Assembly: GCF_963668165.1 (NCBI RefSeq)
Contig: NZ_OY764209.1
Span: 1,302,001-1,366,000, forward strand
Reading direction: 5' to 3'
DNA: 64,000 bases
Source of the DNA: Marispirochaeta sp.
Lineage (GTDB): Bacteria > Spirochaetota > Spirochaetia > JC444 > Marispirochaetaceae
The notes beneath the pieces were generated by a model. The model saw only the letters and a list, made by a program, of their open reading frames with translations, did no database searches and was not told where the DNA came from. Positions 10,503 to 19,185 of the stretch are shown piece after piece (positions within the stretch are counted from its first letter, which is position 1; each line of letters opens with the position of its first letter). A program made the position numbers and the translations under genes.

Positions 10503-11000
10503 ATGATGGAAAAATTGCTGCGAACCCTTCCAGAACGGGCCCGGAAGGGAGAAAAGGAACAGACAAAATATCTGCGGCGTCTGCGGGAGAAGAATCCCAA
10601 AAAACTGGATGAAATGTTCCGGCGCCTGCACAATGCGGTTTTTGCCGATATTGACTGCCTGGAATGCGCCAACTGCTGTAAAACAATCAGTCCAAGATTT
10701 AAAAAGCGGGACATAGAGCGGATTGCGAAGCACCTGAACATGCATCCCAAGACCTTTCGCCTGACCTACCTGGAGCTTGATGAGGATGATGACTGGGTTC
10801 TGAAAAAGCTGCCCTGTCCCTTTCTGGGGTCCGATAATTACTGCTCAATCTATGAGGTCCGGCCCAAAGCCTGCGTTGAATACCCCCATACCGACGTCAA
10901 GAACATGCGGGGCCACCTGGTGATTGCCCGCAAGAATCTCGCCGTATGCCCTGCAGTGTTCGAAATTATTGAACGTCTGCGGAAAGAGTATCCTCTCTAG
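10503..11000 (+). CDS. YkgJ-family cysteine cluster protein
   Basis: Soluble protein of 165 residues with a cysteine cluster characteristic of the YkgJ/CxxCxxCC family, predicted to bind zinc or an Fe-S cluster. The cysteines occur as DCLECANCC (about 56-62), CPFLGSDNYC, KACVEYP and AVCPAV. The N-terminus is basic and helical. Two adjacent ATGs (10503 and 10506) are possible starts and no clear Shine-Dalgarno is present. The next gene starts 13 bp after the stop, so they may be cotranscribed. Function is unknown in this family beyond metal binding. Confidence 0.85.
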   Translation: MMEKLLRTLPERARKGEKEQTKYLRRLREKNPKKLDEMFRRLHNAVFADIDCLECANCCKTISPRFKKRDIERIAKHLNMHPKTFRLTYLELDEDDDWVLKKLPCPFLGSDNYCSIYEVRPKACVEYPHTDVKNMRGHLVIARKNLAVCPAVFEIIERLRKEYPL

Positions 11001-11013
11001 GCAGGAGGTGCGA

Positions 11014-12615
11014 ATGAATGGACACGCCTTGCAGGGATTTACCCGCTCAGAATACTGGAGAAAGACAGCAGTCCGGACTCTTCTAGTCTTCGTTCTTATC
11101 GGTATTGTTGTGAATCCAAGTTTCTACATTTTTCACCGTATGACCCGGGATACGGTAAGCACCTCCATTCAGGAGGAGGAAATGCTGCAGGTTGCATATA
11201 CCGCTGAGGAGATTGTTGCTTCGTTTCAGAGTATCTGGGGCGACACCTTGTATCTTTCATCGAGTGAAATCCTGCGTTATTACCTGAACGGCAGTGCCGA
11301 CAGAGAAAGTGTCGCCAGCAATTTTCTCACCTTTGCCAGAAGCCGCCGGATTTATGACCAGATCCAGTTCCTGGATATGAAGGGAAACGAGGTGGTCCGG
11401 ATTAATCATCACCAGGGATACTACACTGCGGTGGAGGATGACGCGCTGCAGAATAAGATACACCGCTATTACTTTCAGGAAAGCGCGAGGCTTGAGCGGG
11501 GAGAGATGTACCTTTCCCGCCTCGACCTGAATGTGGAAAACGAAGAGATAGAGCTCCCCTATAAGCCGATGATCCGGGTCGGTACTTCTGTATTTGATGA
11601 GAACGGCCGCAAGAGGGGGGTTGTTGTTCTTAATCTGCTCGGTTCCCGGGTACTCAACAAGCTGAACACCCTTATCGACCATCCGACCCGCGAGGTCATG
11701 CTGGTAAACGGCAACGGTTACTGGCTGAAAGGACCGGACCCGGAAAAGGAGTGGGGGTTCATGTTTGCCGAGAAAAACCGGACCGGTTTTGCCTGGAACC
11801 ATTCTGAAGCCTGGCAAAGGATGGTCTTTGAACCCCGGGGACAGTTTTTCCTGGAAGACGGACTGTATACCTTTGCCGAGATCGATCCTCGTGTCTCTTT
11901 TGGGGACCGGACATCCATTCCTCCGGAGACTATTCATAAACCCGGGGGAAGTTATCCGATGAAGCTGATATCCTTTTATCCTCGCGATGAGTACCGTAAT
12001 CTGCTGTGGGAGCGGGCGGAAGGGCTTCTGCTGGGGTATTTCGTCTCTCTAATAGTGGCTTTCGTATTCTCGGTAATAATAGCGCGCTTTCTGGTAGTCC
12101 AGATGCAGGCCCGCAGAATGATCGAACACATGGCCCTGCACGATACCCTGACGGGACTGCCCGCCAGGCGTTTATTCTATGACCGGCTGGAGACGGCCTT
12201 GAAATCGGCCCGGCGGAACCGGCAGCGTCTGGCGGTCCTGTTTCTTGACCTTGACAGCTTCAAAGAGCTGAACGACAGCGCCGGCCATGAGGCTGGAGAT
12301 ATTCTGCTGGCAGAGGTGGCGCAGCGGCTACTTGGCTGTCTGCGGGAAAGCGATACTGTCGCACGACTAGGAGGGGACGAATTTGTTGTTCTTCTGGAGA
12401 ACATCGAGAGCAGGGAAGATTTTCGTCTGGTTGCAGAGAAGATTATGAGCGCTGTGCGGCAGCCCTGCGAAATACAGGGGCGTGAGGTTTCCGTAAACGT
12501 CAGCATCGGTGCCGCCATAGCTCCTGATGAGGCAGAGACCGTTGATGAAATTATCCGCATTGCCGACGAAGAGATGTACAAAGTAAAAAAAGCAGGAAAG
12601 GACCGGTTCAAATAG
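11014..12615 (+). CDS. Membrane diguanylate cyclase (periplasmic sensor + GGDEF)
   Basis: Makes cyclic di-GMP. The ATG at 11014 follows a strong Shine-Dalgarno (AGGAGG, 11003-11008), giving 533 residues; an earlier in-frame start would overlap the YkgJ gene. TM1 (about 20-40) and TM2 (about 345-370) flank a periplasmic sensor of about 300 residues, probably Cache-like. The cytoplasmic GGDEF domain starts near MALHDTLTGLPARRLF. The catalytic motif GGDEF is intact (453-457), and the inhibitory I-site RESD lies five residues before it (444-447), so an active, product-inhibited enzyme is expected. No EAL domain. Confidence 0.93.
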   Translation: MNGHALQGFTRSEYWRKTAVRTLLVFVLIGIVVNPSFYIFHRMTRDTVSTSIQEEEMLQVAYTAEEIVASFQSIWGDTLYLSSSEILRYYLNGSADRESVASNFLTFARSRRIYDQIQFLDMKGNEVVRINHHQGYYTAVEDDALQNKIHRYYFQESARLERGEMYLSRLDLNVENEEIELPYKPMIRVGTSVFDENGRKRGVVVLNLLGSRVLNKLNTLIDHPTREVMLVNGNGYWLKGPDPEKEWGFMFAEKNRTGFAWNHSEAWQRMVFEPRGQFFLEDGLYTFAEIDPRVSFGDRTSIPPETIHKPGGSYPMKLISFYPRDEYRNLLWERAEGLLLGYFVSLIVAFVFSVIIARFLVVQMQARRMIEHMALHDTLTGLPARRLFYDRLETALKSARRNRQRLAVLFLDLDSFKELNDSAGHEAGDILLAEVAQRLLGCLRESDTVARLGGDEFVVLLENIESREDFRLVAEKIMSAVRQPCEIQGREVSVNVSIGAAIAPDEAETVDEIIRIADEEMYKVKKAGKDRFK

Positions 12616-12618
12616 ACC

Positions 12619-13377
12619 ATGAAGGTCATGGAGCACCCGGAAAGAAACATGCCGATTATTCTGGTGCACCCGGAAGGGGATGCCAATATCGGCGCGGCCT
12701 GCAGGGCCATGAAGAGTATGGGCTTTACTTCCCTGAAAATGGTCCTGTCTGAGGAGCGGGAGCCCAACCCCCTGACTGTCCGTACCTGGGCCCTCCGGGC
12801 ATTTGATATCTACGAGGAGTCCCGGCGTTACCCGGCTCTGGCCGAGGCGCTGGAAGACACCTCGTTCTCCGTCGGGTTTACCCGGCGCACCGGCTCAAGG
12901 CGCAGGACCCGCTTTTTTGATCTGGAAGAGATTGCCCCTGTTATTGCGGGGCGGGTCCTGGGGGGAGGCGAAATGATTGCCCTGATTTTCGGCAACGAAA
13001 AGAGCGGCCTCGATAGTGATGAACTTGCCCTCTGCAGCGCCGCCGCCTCAATAGACAGCCATTTTGCCTTTCCTTCCCTGAATCTTTCCCACGCGGTGCA
13101 GATTGTCTGTTACACCCTGCGGCGGGCCTTGATGGGGGCGGCCTCCGGGGCGATCGGGAGCGGTCCCGGTATTCCCCGGCAGGAAACAGAAACCGCCGCA
13201 GCGCAGATTACCGGAAATCTGCGGGAGATCGGTTTTTTTACCCTTGGAGACAGCACCTATTTAGAGAACTTTTTCCGGGATCTCATCGAACGGGCAGGGT
13301 TTAACGCACAGGAGAACAGGTACTTTGAGAACCTGTTTGCTAAAATCCGGGATTTAAAGCTTCACCGACCTGAATAA
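12619..13377 (+). CDS. trmJ: SpoU-family RNA methyltransferase (TrmJ-like)
   Basis: SAM-dependent ribose 2'-O-methyltransferase of the SPOUT superfamily, 252 residues. The three family motifs are present: motif 1 in GDANIGAACRAMKSMGF, motif 2 in IFGNEKSGLDSDELALC and motif 3 in PSLNLSHAVQIVCYTLRR. Layout and length match TrmJ, which modifies position 32 of tRNAs (known family function). TrmJ identity is the best fit among SpoU groups but is by similarity only. It starts 4 bp after the diguanylate cyclase stop; a downstream ATG at 12649 is a possible alternative start. Confidence 0.82.
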   Translation: MKVMEHPERNMPIILVHPEGDANIGAACRAMKSMGFTSLKMVLSEEREPNPLTVRTWALRAFDIYEESRRYPALAEALEDTSFSVGFTRRTGSRRRTRFFDLEEIAPVIAGRVLGGGEMIALIFGNEKSGLDSDELALCSAAASIDSHFAFPSLNLSHAVQIVCYTLRRALMGAASGAIGSGPGIPRQETETAAAQITGNLREIGFFTLGDSTYLENFFRDLIERAGFNAQENRYFENLFAKIRDLKLHRPE

Positions 13378-13422
13378 ACTGAATTGCTGGTCAATCCTGC
13401 GAACCTGTAGTACTTTAAATCT

Positions 13423-14730
13423 ATGCTAACAGCGGAAATAATCAGAAAAAAGCGGGATCGAGGTGTTTTAACTGCCGAGGAGATCCGCTTCCTGGTAAAG
13501 GGATACGTTGACGGAACGGTCCCGGACTACCAAATGGCCGCTCTCCTGATGGCTGTCTGGTTTAACGGTATGAACGAGGAAGAGACTTACGAGTTGACCA
13601 TGGCCATGATGCATTCCGGGGACAGTATCGATTTGTCTTCGATTCCCGGGGTAAAGGTAGACAAGCACTCCACCGGCGGGGTGGCGGATACCACTACCCT
13701 GGTGGCTCTGCCTCTGGTTGCGGCCTGCGGCGGGAGGATTGCCAAAATGTCTGGCCGGGGCCTGGGGCATACCGGGGGTACATTGGATAAACTTGAGTCG
13801 ATTCCCGGTTTTTCAGTCAGCCAGCGGATGCAGCGGTTTGTCGATATAGTCCGTGAGCATGGTCTCTCGGTTATCGGCCAGACAGGGGACCTGGTACCGG
13901 CGGATAAAATGCTCTACGCTTTGCGGGACGTAACCGCAACCATCGACAATATCAGCCTGATCGCCTCCAGCATTATGAGCAAGAAACTCGCCGCCGGAAG
14001 CGACGCCATTGTCCTGGATGTAAAGACAGGCAGCGGCGCCTTTATGAAGAGTGAAGAGGATGCCGTCGCCCTGGCAAGGATAATGGTCGGTATCGGAAAA
14101 CGGGCCGGAAAGACGGTCTCTGCGGTGGTGAGCGACATGAGTCAGCCCCTGGGAGAGGCCGTGGGCAATGCCCTTGAGGTCCGGGAGGCGGTAGAGATTC
14201 TCCAGGGCCATCACGGCGACGGGGATCTGGCCCGGGTTTCCCTGATCCTGGCTGCCAGAATGCTCAAGGCCTCCGGTGTCTGCTCCCTCGATGAGGCGGA
14301 AAAAAAGCTTACCGGGGCCGTTAACAGCGGCGCGGGACTTGATGCTCTTAAAGGGATGATCACCGCTCAGGGGGGAGACCCGAAGATCTGCGACGACACC
14401 TCCCTGCTGCCCAGGGCAAAGAGCCGCTTATCCGTGGAAGCAGCGGCCTCGGGGTATATTGCATCCATGGAAACCGATCGTATCGGTATTGCCGCGCTGC
14501 TTTTAGGGGCAGGAAGACGAACAAAGAAGGATGAAATCGATCCTGCGGTAGGCCTCTGGATGAAGAAACGGCTGGGAGATCAGGTGGAAGAAGGGGAACC
14601 AATCGCCGATTTCTACGTCAACGACGAGGCTAATCTGGAAGAGGCGGTTGCCGAATTCCAGAAAGCCGTTAAAATTGAACAGAAAAAACCTGTTCCGCCC
14701 AAACTGGTGCGAACTATAATTGAAGAGTAA
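13423..14730 (+). CDS. deoA: Pyrimidine-nucleoside (thymidine) phosphorylase
   Basis: Phosphorolysis of thymidine, deoxyuridine or uridine to base and (deoxy)ribose-1-phosphate. The 435 residues match the family length. The signature KVDKHSTGGVADTT (about 78-91) and ISG/MSGRGLGHTGGT region with DKLESIPGF are present. One substitution stands out: most homologues have GGVGD where this has GGVAD (Ala88). The Lys following VDK and the R/S/K phosphate site appear intact. First gene of a deo operon, followed 15 bp later by deoC and then deoB. Whether it prefers thymidine (DeoA) or is the broad Pdp type cannot be told from sequence alone. Confidence 0.9.
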   Translation: MLTAEIIRKKRDRGVLTAEEIRFLVKGYVDGTVPDYQMAALLMAVWFNGMNEEETYELTMAMMHSGDSIDLSSIPGVKVDKHSTGGVADTTTLVALPLVAACGGRIAKMSGRGLGHTGGTLDKLESIPGFSVSQRMQRFVDIVREHGLSVIGQTGDLVPADKMLYALRDVTATIDNISLIASSIMSKKLAAGSDAIVLDVKTGSGAFMKSEEDAVALARIMVGIGKRAGKTVSAVVSDMSQPLGEAVGNALEVREAVEILQGHHGDGDLARVSLILAARMLKASGVCSLDEAEKKLTGAVNSGAGLDALKGMITAQGGDPKICDDTSLLPRAKSRLSVEAAASGYIASMETDRIGIAALLLGAGRRTKKDEIDPAVGLWMKKRLGDQVEEGEPIADFYVNDEANLEEAVAEFQKAVKIEQKKPVPPKLVRTIIEE

Positions 14731-14745
14731 GGAGACATACACCCC

Positions 14746-15426
14746 ATGACACCCAAAGAGATTGCTGCCATGATTGACCACACACTGCTGAAGGCCGACG
14801 CTGTACCCGAGCAGATTCGCAAATTGTGCGCCGAGGCAAAGGAATATAATTTTGCTTCGGTCTGCATAAACCCCTGTTATGTAAGCCTTGCGGCGGATGA
14901 GCTTGCCGGTTCCGGCGTCAAAGTCTGCACCGTTATCGGCTTTCCCCTGGGGGCCGCAACCAGCCAGATCAAGGCCGAAGAGGCTATGCTCGCCGTGGAG
15001 CAGGGTGCCGCCGAAGTAGACATGGTCATGAATATCGGAGCCCTGAAGGCCGGCGACTACGCCCTGGTGGAGTCCGATATCCGTTCTGTTGTACGCTCTG
15101 CCGGTCGGGCCCTGGTAAAGGTCATTATTGAAACCTTCTACCTGACGGACGAGGAAAAGATTAAAGCTACGGAGATTGTTGCCAATTCCGGCGCCGCCTT
15201 CGTAAAGACCTCCACCGGTTTTGCCGGCGGCGGGGCAACCGTTGAAGACGTCAGGCTCATGAAAGAGACCGCCGGAACCCTTCTTCAGGTAAAGGCGGCC
15301 GGCGGTGTCCGCAGCTACGAGGATGCCATGGCCATGATCGAGGCCGGAGCTGCCCGTATCGGGACCTCCGGGGGAATCGCGATTGTAAGCGGAGGCGGTA
15401 ATGCGGGCCCTGGTTCTGGTTATTGA
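14746..15426 (+). CDS. deoC: Deoxyribose-phosphate aldolase
   Basis: Class I aldolase that cleaves 2-deoxyribose-5-phosphate into acetaldehyde and glyceraldehyde-3-phosphate. In 226 residues it carries the Schiff-base lysine in [10 protein letters not shown] (about K154), the proton-relay Asp in [10 protein letters not shown] (about D92) and the second lysine in [10 protein letters not shown] (about K183). The start follows AAGGAG. Its C-terminal coding region overlaps the start of deoB by 26 bp, which points to translational coupling. Tail [11 protein letters not shown] is unusually glycine-rich because of that overlap. Confidence 0.95.
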   Translation: MTPKEIAAMIDHTLLKADAVPEQIRKLCAEAKEYNFASVCINPCYVSLAADELAGSGVKVCTVIGFPLGAATSQIKAEEAMLAVEQGAAEVDMVMNIGALKAGDYALVESDIRSVVRSAGRALVKVIIETFYLTDEEKIKATEIVANSGAAFVKTSTGFAGGGATVEDVRLMKETAGTLLQVKAAGGVRSYEDAMAMIEAGAARIGTSGGIAIVSGGGNAGPGSGY

Positions 15427-16585
15427 CAGCTTCGGGATCGGTGAAACCCCGGACGCTGCTGATTTCGGCGATGTCGGAGCAAACACGGCCCTGCACATCT
15501 GTGAGCAGGTTTCTCCAGTGCGCTGGAACAACCTTGAAGCTTTAGGTCTTGGGAATGCCTCGGAACTGCTGGGGAAGCCTCTGCCGGGCTGCCCGGCGGT
15601 TGGGAAACCCTCGGCATCTTTCGGGGTAATGCAGGCGCTCAGCCCCGGGAAGGATACCACCACCGGCCACTGGGAACTGGCAGGGATCCATCTCGACAAA
15701 GCATTCAGGACCTTTCCCGCGAAGTATCCCTCTTTTCCGGCGGAACTGACGGAGGCTCTGGAAAAACGGAGCGGCCGTCGTATTCTCGGCAACCGGGCGG
15801 CTTCGGGAACAGTGATTATCCAGGAACTCGGAGAGGAGCATATACAAAGCGGGGCCCTGATATGTTATACCTCCGCGGATTCGGTATTTCAGATCGCCGC
15901 TCATGAAGATGTGGTCCCCCTGCAGGAGCTCTACGATATATGCCAGGCTGCCCGGGAGCTGTGTGATGACTACTCCGTGGCCCGGGTAATAGCCCGTCCT
16001 TTTACCGGAGCTCCCGGCGACTTTACCCGCACCAAAAACCGGCGGGACTTTTCCCTGCCTCTGCCGGAGCCGACGATCCTGGACCATCTGCATACAAGGG
16101 GTGTGCGGACCGTGGGGGTCGGTAAAATCGGTGATATCTTCAATGAATCCGGCCTGGAGGAGAGTTATCACGACAAGGGGAATACTGCCTGTCTGGACCG
16201 GACCCTCAGCCTCTTAGGTGAGCGTCGTGACGGAAAGGCCTTCATCTTTGTGAATCTTGTGGACACAGACATGATCTACGGCCACCGGCGGGACCCTCAG
16301 GGCTACCATGATGCGGTGGCCCGGATAGATTCCGTCCTGCCGGAGATTATAGCGGAGCTGGAAAACGACGATCTGCTGATCGTAACTGCTGATCACGGCT
16401 GTGATCCGACCTTTACCGGAACCGACCACACCAGAGAGTATGTACCCGTATTGATGTATCATAAAGGGAATTCCGGAAGGTCTCTTGGAATCCGGGAGGG
16501 GCTGTTCGACTGTGCACGGACGCTGTCGGAGTATTTTCAAGTTGAACCGTATCAGCGTGGTCAGTCGATGCTTGGAGGTTACTAA
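15401..16585 (+). CDS. deoB: Phosphopentomutase
   Basis: Interconverts (deoxy)ribose-1-phosphate and -5-phosphate, linking the phosphorylase to DeoC. 394 residues, alkaline-phosphatase superfamily with manganese ligands visible in [14 protein letters not shown] (D9) and near the C-terminus in TADHGCDPT and [22 protein letters not shown], typical of DeoB and carrying the phosphorylated Thr, is present. The ATG lies inside deoC after GGAGG. The three deo genes form a complete route from pyrimidine deoxynucleosides to central metabolism. Confidence 0.95.
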   Translation: MRALVLVIDSFGIGETPDAADFGDVGANTALHICEQVSPVRWNNLEALGLGNASELLGKPLPGCPAVGKPSASFGVMQALSPGKDTTTGHWELAGIHLDKAFRTFPAKYPSFPAELTEALEKRSGRRILGNRAASGTVIIQELGEEHIQSGALICYTSADSVFQIAAHEDVVPLQELYDICQAARELCDDYSVARVIARPFTGAPGDFTRTKNRRDFSLPLPEPTILDHLHTRGVRTVGVGKIGDIFNESGLEESYHDKGNTACLDRTLSLLGERRDGKAFIFVNLVDTDMIYGHRRDPQGYHDAVARIDSVLPEIIAELENDDLLIVTADHGCDPTFTGTDHTREYVPVLMYHKGNSGRSLGIREGLFDCARTLSEYFQVEPYQRGQSMLGGY

Positions 16586-16635
16586 GACCAAATTGCCCTC
16601 GTAGCTTCTGTTCTAGTGTGCTACAATATGGGTAA

Positions 16636-16641
16636 TATAAT
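16636..16641 (+). promoter_or_regulatory. Candidate -10 box for the Ig/OmpA protein gene
   Basis: A perfect TATAAT lies 25 bp upstream of the ATG at 16667. No good -35 is found at the usual distance; TTCTAG at 19 bp is the nearest. The gene follows deoB by about 80 bp and is unlikely to belong to that operon, so its own promoter is plausible. Confidence 0.4.
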
Positions 16642-16666
16642 AGTCTCGAATAAAGTGAGGGACAAA

Positions 16667-19123
16667 ATGATACGCAAATTATTAATCTCTATTACAATTT
16701 TTACAATTCTCCTTACCGCTATCTTTGCCGGCGGAAACAAGGAGGTGCCGGAGGTCCCGGCTGTTACCTCGGGAACCCAGTATATTTCCCCCAACGGAGA
16801 CGGAATTCAGGATTCGGCAACCCTGCGTTTTACCGCCAAGGTGTATGTAAAAAGCAAGCAGGGCTATATTCCGGAATACGGTATACAGATCTTCGATGAG
16901 GCGGATAATCTGGTCCACGAGGTTGTCGAGAAAGAGCCTTCGGATGTTAACTGGTTTTTCGCCCTTTTCCGGGGTTACGACCTCTTTGAGCTGGAAAAGG
17001 AGATTACCTGGAACGGACTGGACCGGTCGGGAAATATTGTTCCCGATGGGGCCTATGATGTCCGGCTGTACGTGCTGGATTCCTCAGATAACAGGACCGA
17101 AACCGAGGTTGATACCTTTATAGTCGATGTTACTCCGCCGGAGGCGACGATTACTCCTCCGTCGGATAATATCTTCAGCCCCAATGGGGACGGCGTCGCT
17201 GACGTTTACATAATCCAGCAGGAAGGGACCGAAGAGGTCGAGTGGAAAGGGCTCTTCAGCAATGGGGCCGGAGAAGATGTCCGCGCCTTTACCTGGACCG
17301 AATCTGCCCCCGGGGATGTTCTCTGGGACGGAACCGATGATCAGGGAGCAAAAGTCGACGATGGAACATACACATACACCCTGAACTCCACCGACCGGGC
17401 GGGAAACAGCTCGGAGGACTATGTAGTCAAAGATATTGTTCTCAACGCCGCGACCCCGGCTATTGATATGAGCCTTGACCATACCTTCTTCTCACCCAAC
17501 GGGGATGGAAGGCAGGATACGGTCACTGTCAGTACCAGGGTCCAGAATTCAGAAGAGGTTGTCAGCTGGACCGGACGGATACTGAGTGACAGCCGGGAGG
17601 CCCTTGTAAAAATCGGAGGGGAAGGGTCCGTACCTGAGACATATGTGGTGACCGGTTATGACGATCAGGGCCGCAGGGCCCCGGAAGGATTTTATACAAT
17701 TTCTTACACCGTAATCTATGAGAACGGTTTTTCTACTTCCGCGGAGCAGCGAATACGGCTTGATGTAACGCCTCCGTCAGTTGAGATTCACTATGACGAT
17801 GTTTTTTCTCCCAACGGTGACGGTCTGAATGATTTCAACGATGTTGCAATTCGCGCTTCTGAACCGGTCAGCTGGCAGGGACAGCTTCTTGGTACCCGGG
17901 GCAATGTCATCTTTGAAGGATCCGGTCCCCGCATAGTTGAGCAGCTCCGCTGGGACGGCCGAAGTTCAAGCGGCGAAATTCTGCCTGACGGCAGCTACTT
18001 TGTAAAAGGTGTTTTTACCGACCGGGCCGGAAACCAGTATGTGCAAAAGCCGCTGGAAATCCGTATTGATAACCGGGACGTAGACATAGCCATGACGACC
18101 GGAAAGGTCCTGTCTCCCAATAACGACGGTGTTGAGGATGTGCTGCCGGTGGTTCTGGAACCCACGATTGACGCGGAGATCGCTACCTGGAGACTTTCGT
18201 TCGAGACTGAAGCAGGTGACGCGGTTAAATCTTATTCAGGAGACGATGAACTTCCTGATACCCTTTTCTGGGACGGAAGCCAGGAATCCGGCCGCCGCGC
18301 TGCAGAAGGCCGCTATACGGCATCCTTGAGGGTGGTTTACGAGAAGGGCGATATTGTGGAGAAGCGGTCTTCAAGCTTCTTCCTGGATGTTACTCCTCCC
18401 CGCCTCAGACTGTCAGTCAGTTCCGAACCCTTCGCCCGTACCAATGGAGCCCTCGAAGGCGAAGTACGGGTCGGTATAGAAGTGGAGGATGAGTCTGAGA
18501 TAGCCGAATGGAGCATCGACATTCTCAACAGCAGCGGAGAGATAATCCGCAGCTATGCCGGAACAGGGAACCCTGCTGAGCAGATTACCTGGAACGGAAC
18601 AGCCGGTGACGGCACTGTTGCCAATCCCGAAGACAGCTACCAGGTACAGGTCAGCATCATCGATGTCGGCGGTAACAGCTCGGTCTACACCGAAGGGCTG
18701 CCCTTTGATGTGGCAATCATGGTTAAAAACGGTAAATACTATATTCTGACCCCGAATATAATCTTTGGTGCCTATAAGCACGCTCTTGATTCCGCCGGAG
18801 AGGCAATGTACAAGCGTAACCAGGAGTCACTTGACCGCGCGGCAGCGATACTGCAACGCTACCCGGTCTACGATCTGATTCTCGAGGGACACGCCCTGAA
18901 CATCTATCTCGATGGACCACGGGAAGACGGGGAAGAGGAGATCCTCGGGCCTCTGACCGAACGCAGGGCGAAAACCGTACGGGAGGCCCTGATTCAGCGG
19001 GGAATTTCTGAGAACCGTATCAGTATCGAGGCCTTTGGCGGTCAGCAGCCGATTGTTTCTGTCAGCGACAAGACCATCTGGTGGAAGAACCGGCGGGTTG
19101 AATTCCGGCTGGAGAAAGAATAG
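16667..19123 (+). CDS. Envelope protein with FlgD-like Ig repeats and C-terminal OmpA domain
   Basis: Secreted protein of 818 residues. The ATG at 16667 follows GAGGG and opens a signal peptide (residues 1 to about 21, KLLISITIFTILLTAIFA). Five repeats of about 105 residues each start with a loop of the SPNGDG type at about 41, 171, 276, 381 and 483 (the last is SPNNDG), and several end DVTPP; these resemble FlgD-type Ig-like domains. From about 690 an OmpA-like domain carries LILEGHA and LTERRAKTVREALIQRGI, which should bind peptidoglycan. It probably bridges outer envelope and cell wall. A strong terminator follows. Confidence 0.88.
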   Translation: MIRKLLISITIFTILLTAIFAGGNKEVPEVPAVTSGTQYISPNGDGIQDSATLRFTAKVYVKSKQGYIPEYGIQIFDEADNLVHEVVEKEPSDVNWFFALFRGYDLFELEKEITWNGLDRSGNIVPDGAYDVRLYVLDSSDNRTETEVDTFIVDVTPPEATITPPSDNIFSPNGDGVADVYIIQQEGTEEVEWKGLFSNGAGEDVRAFTWTESAPGDVLWDGTDDQGAKVDDGTYTYTLNSTDRAGNSSEDYVVKDIVLNAATPAIDMSLDHTFFSPNGDGRQDTVTVSTRVQNSEEVVSWTGRILSDSREALVKIGGEGSVPETYVVTGYDDQGRRAPEGFYTISYTVIYENGFSTSAEQRIRLDVTPPSVEIHYDDVFSPNGDGLNDFNDVAIRASEPVSWQGQLLGTRGNVIFEGSGPRIVEQLRWDGRSSSGEILPDGSYFVKGVFTDRAGNQYVQKPLEIRIDNRDVDIAMTTGKVLSPNNDGVEDVLPVVLEPTIDAEIATWRLSFETEAGDAVKSYSGDDELPDTLFWDGSQESGRRAAEGRYTASLRVVYEKGDIVEKRSSSFFLDVTPPRLRLSVSSEPFARTNGALEGEVRVGIEVEDESEIAEWSIDILNSSGEIIRSYAGTGNPAEQITWNGTAGDGTVANPEDSYQVQVSIIDVGGNSSVYTEGLPFDVAIMVKNGKYYILTPNIIFGAYKHALDSAGEAMYKRNQESLDRAAAILQRYPVYDLILEGHALNIYLDGPREDGEEEILGPLTERRAKTVREALIQRGISENRISIEAFGGQQPIVSVSDKTIWWKNRRVEFRLEKE

Positions 19124-19151
19124 AAAGAAAAGAATAAGACACATATTGTGC

Positions 19152-19183
19152 CCCTCTCCGCGTTTTTGCGGAGAGGGTTTTTT
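19152..19183 (+). terminator. Rho-independent terminator
   Basis: Perfect 10-bp stem CCCTCTCCGC / GCGGAGAGGG with loop GTTTTT, followed by six T. It ends transcription of the Ig/OmpA gene before the convergent histidine kinase, whose stop is only 3 bp beyond the T run. The minus-strand side lacks a T run. Confidence 0.93.
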
Positions 19184-19185
19184 CG

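Noticed and set aside
14503..15792. Long minus-strand open frame across deoA, deoC and deoB
   Set aside because: Lies opposite three overlapping genes with clear catalytic motifs; low-complexity Gly/Arg-rich translation.
16593..16627. TTGCCC/TACAAT promoter before the Ig/OmpA gene
   Set aside because: Spacing is 23 bp, too long for a normal sigma-70 promoter; the TATAAT at 16636 is preferred.
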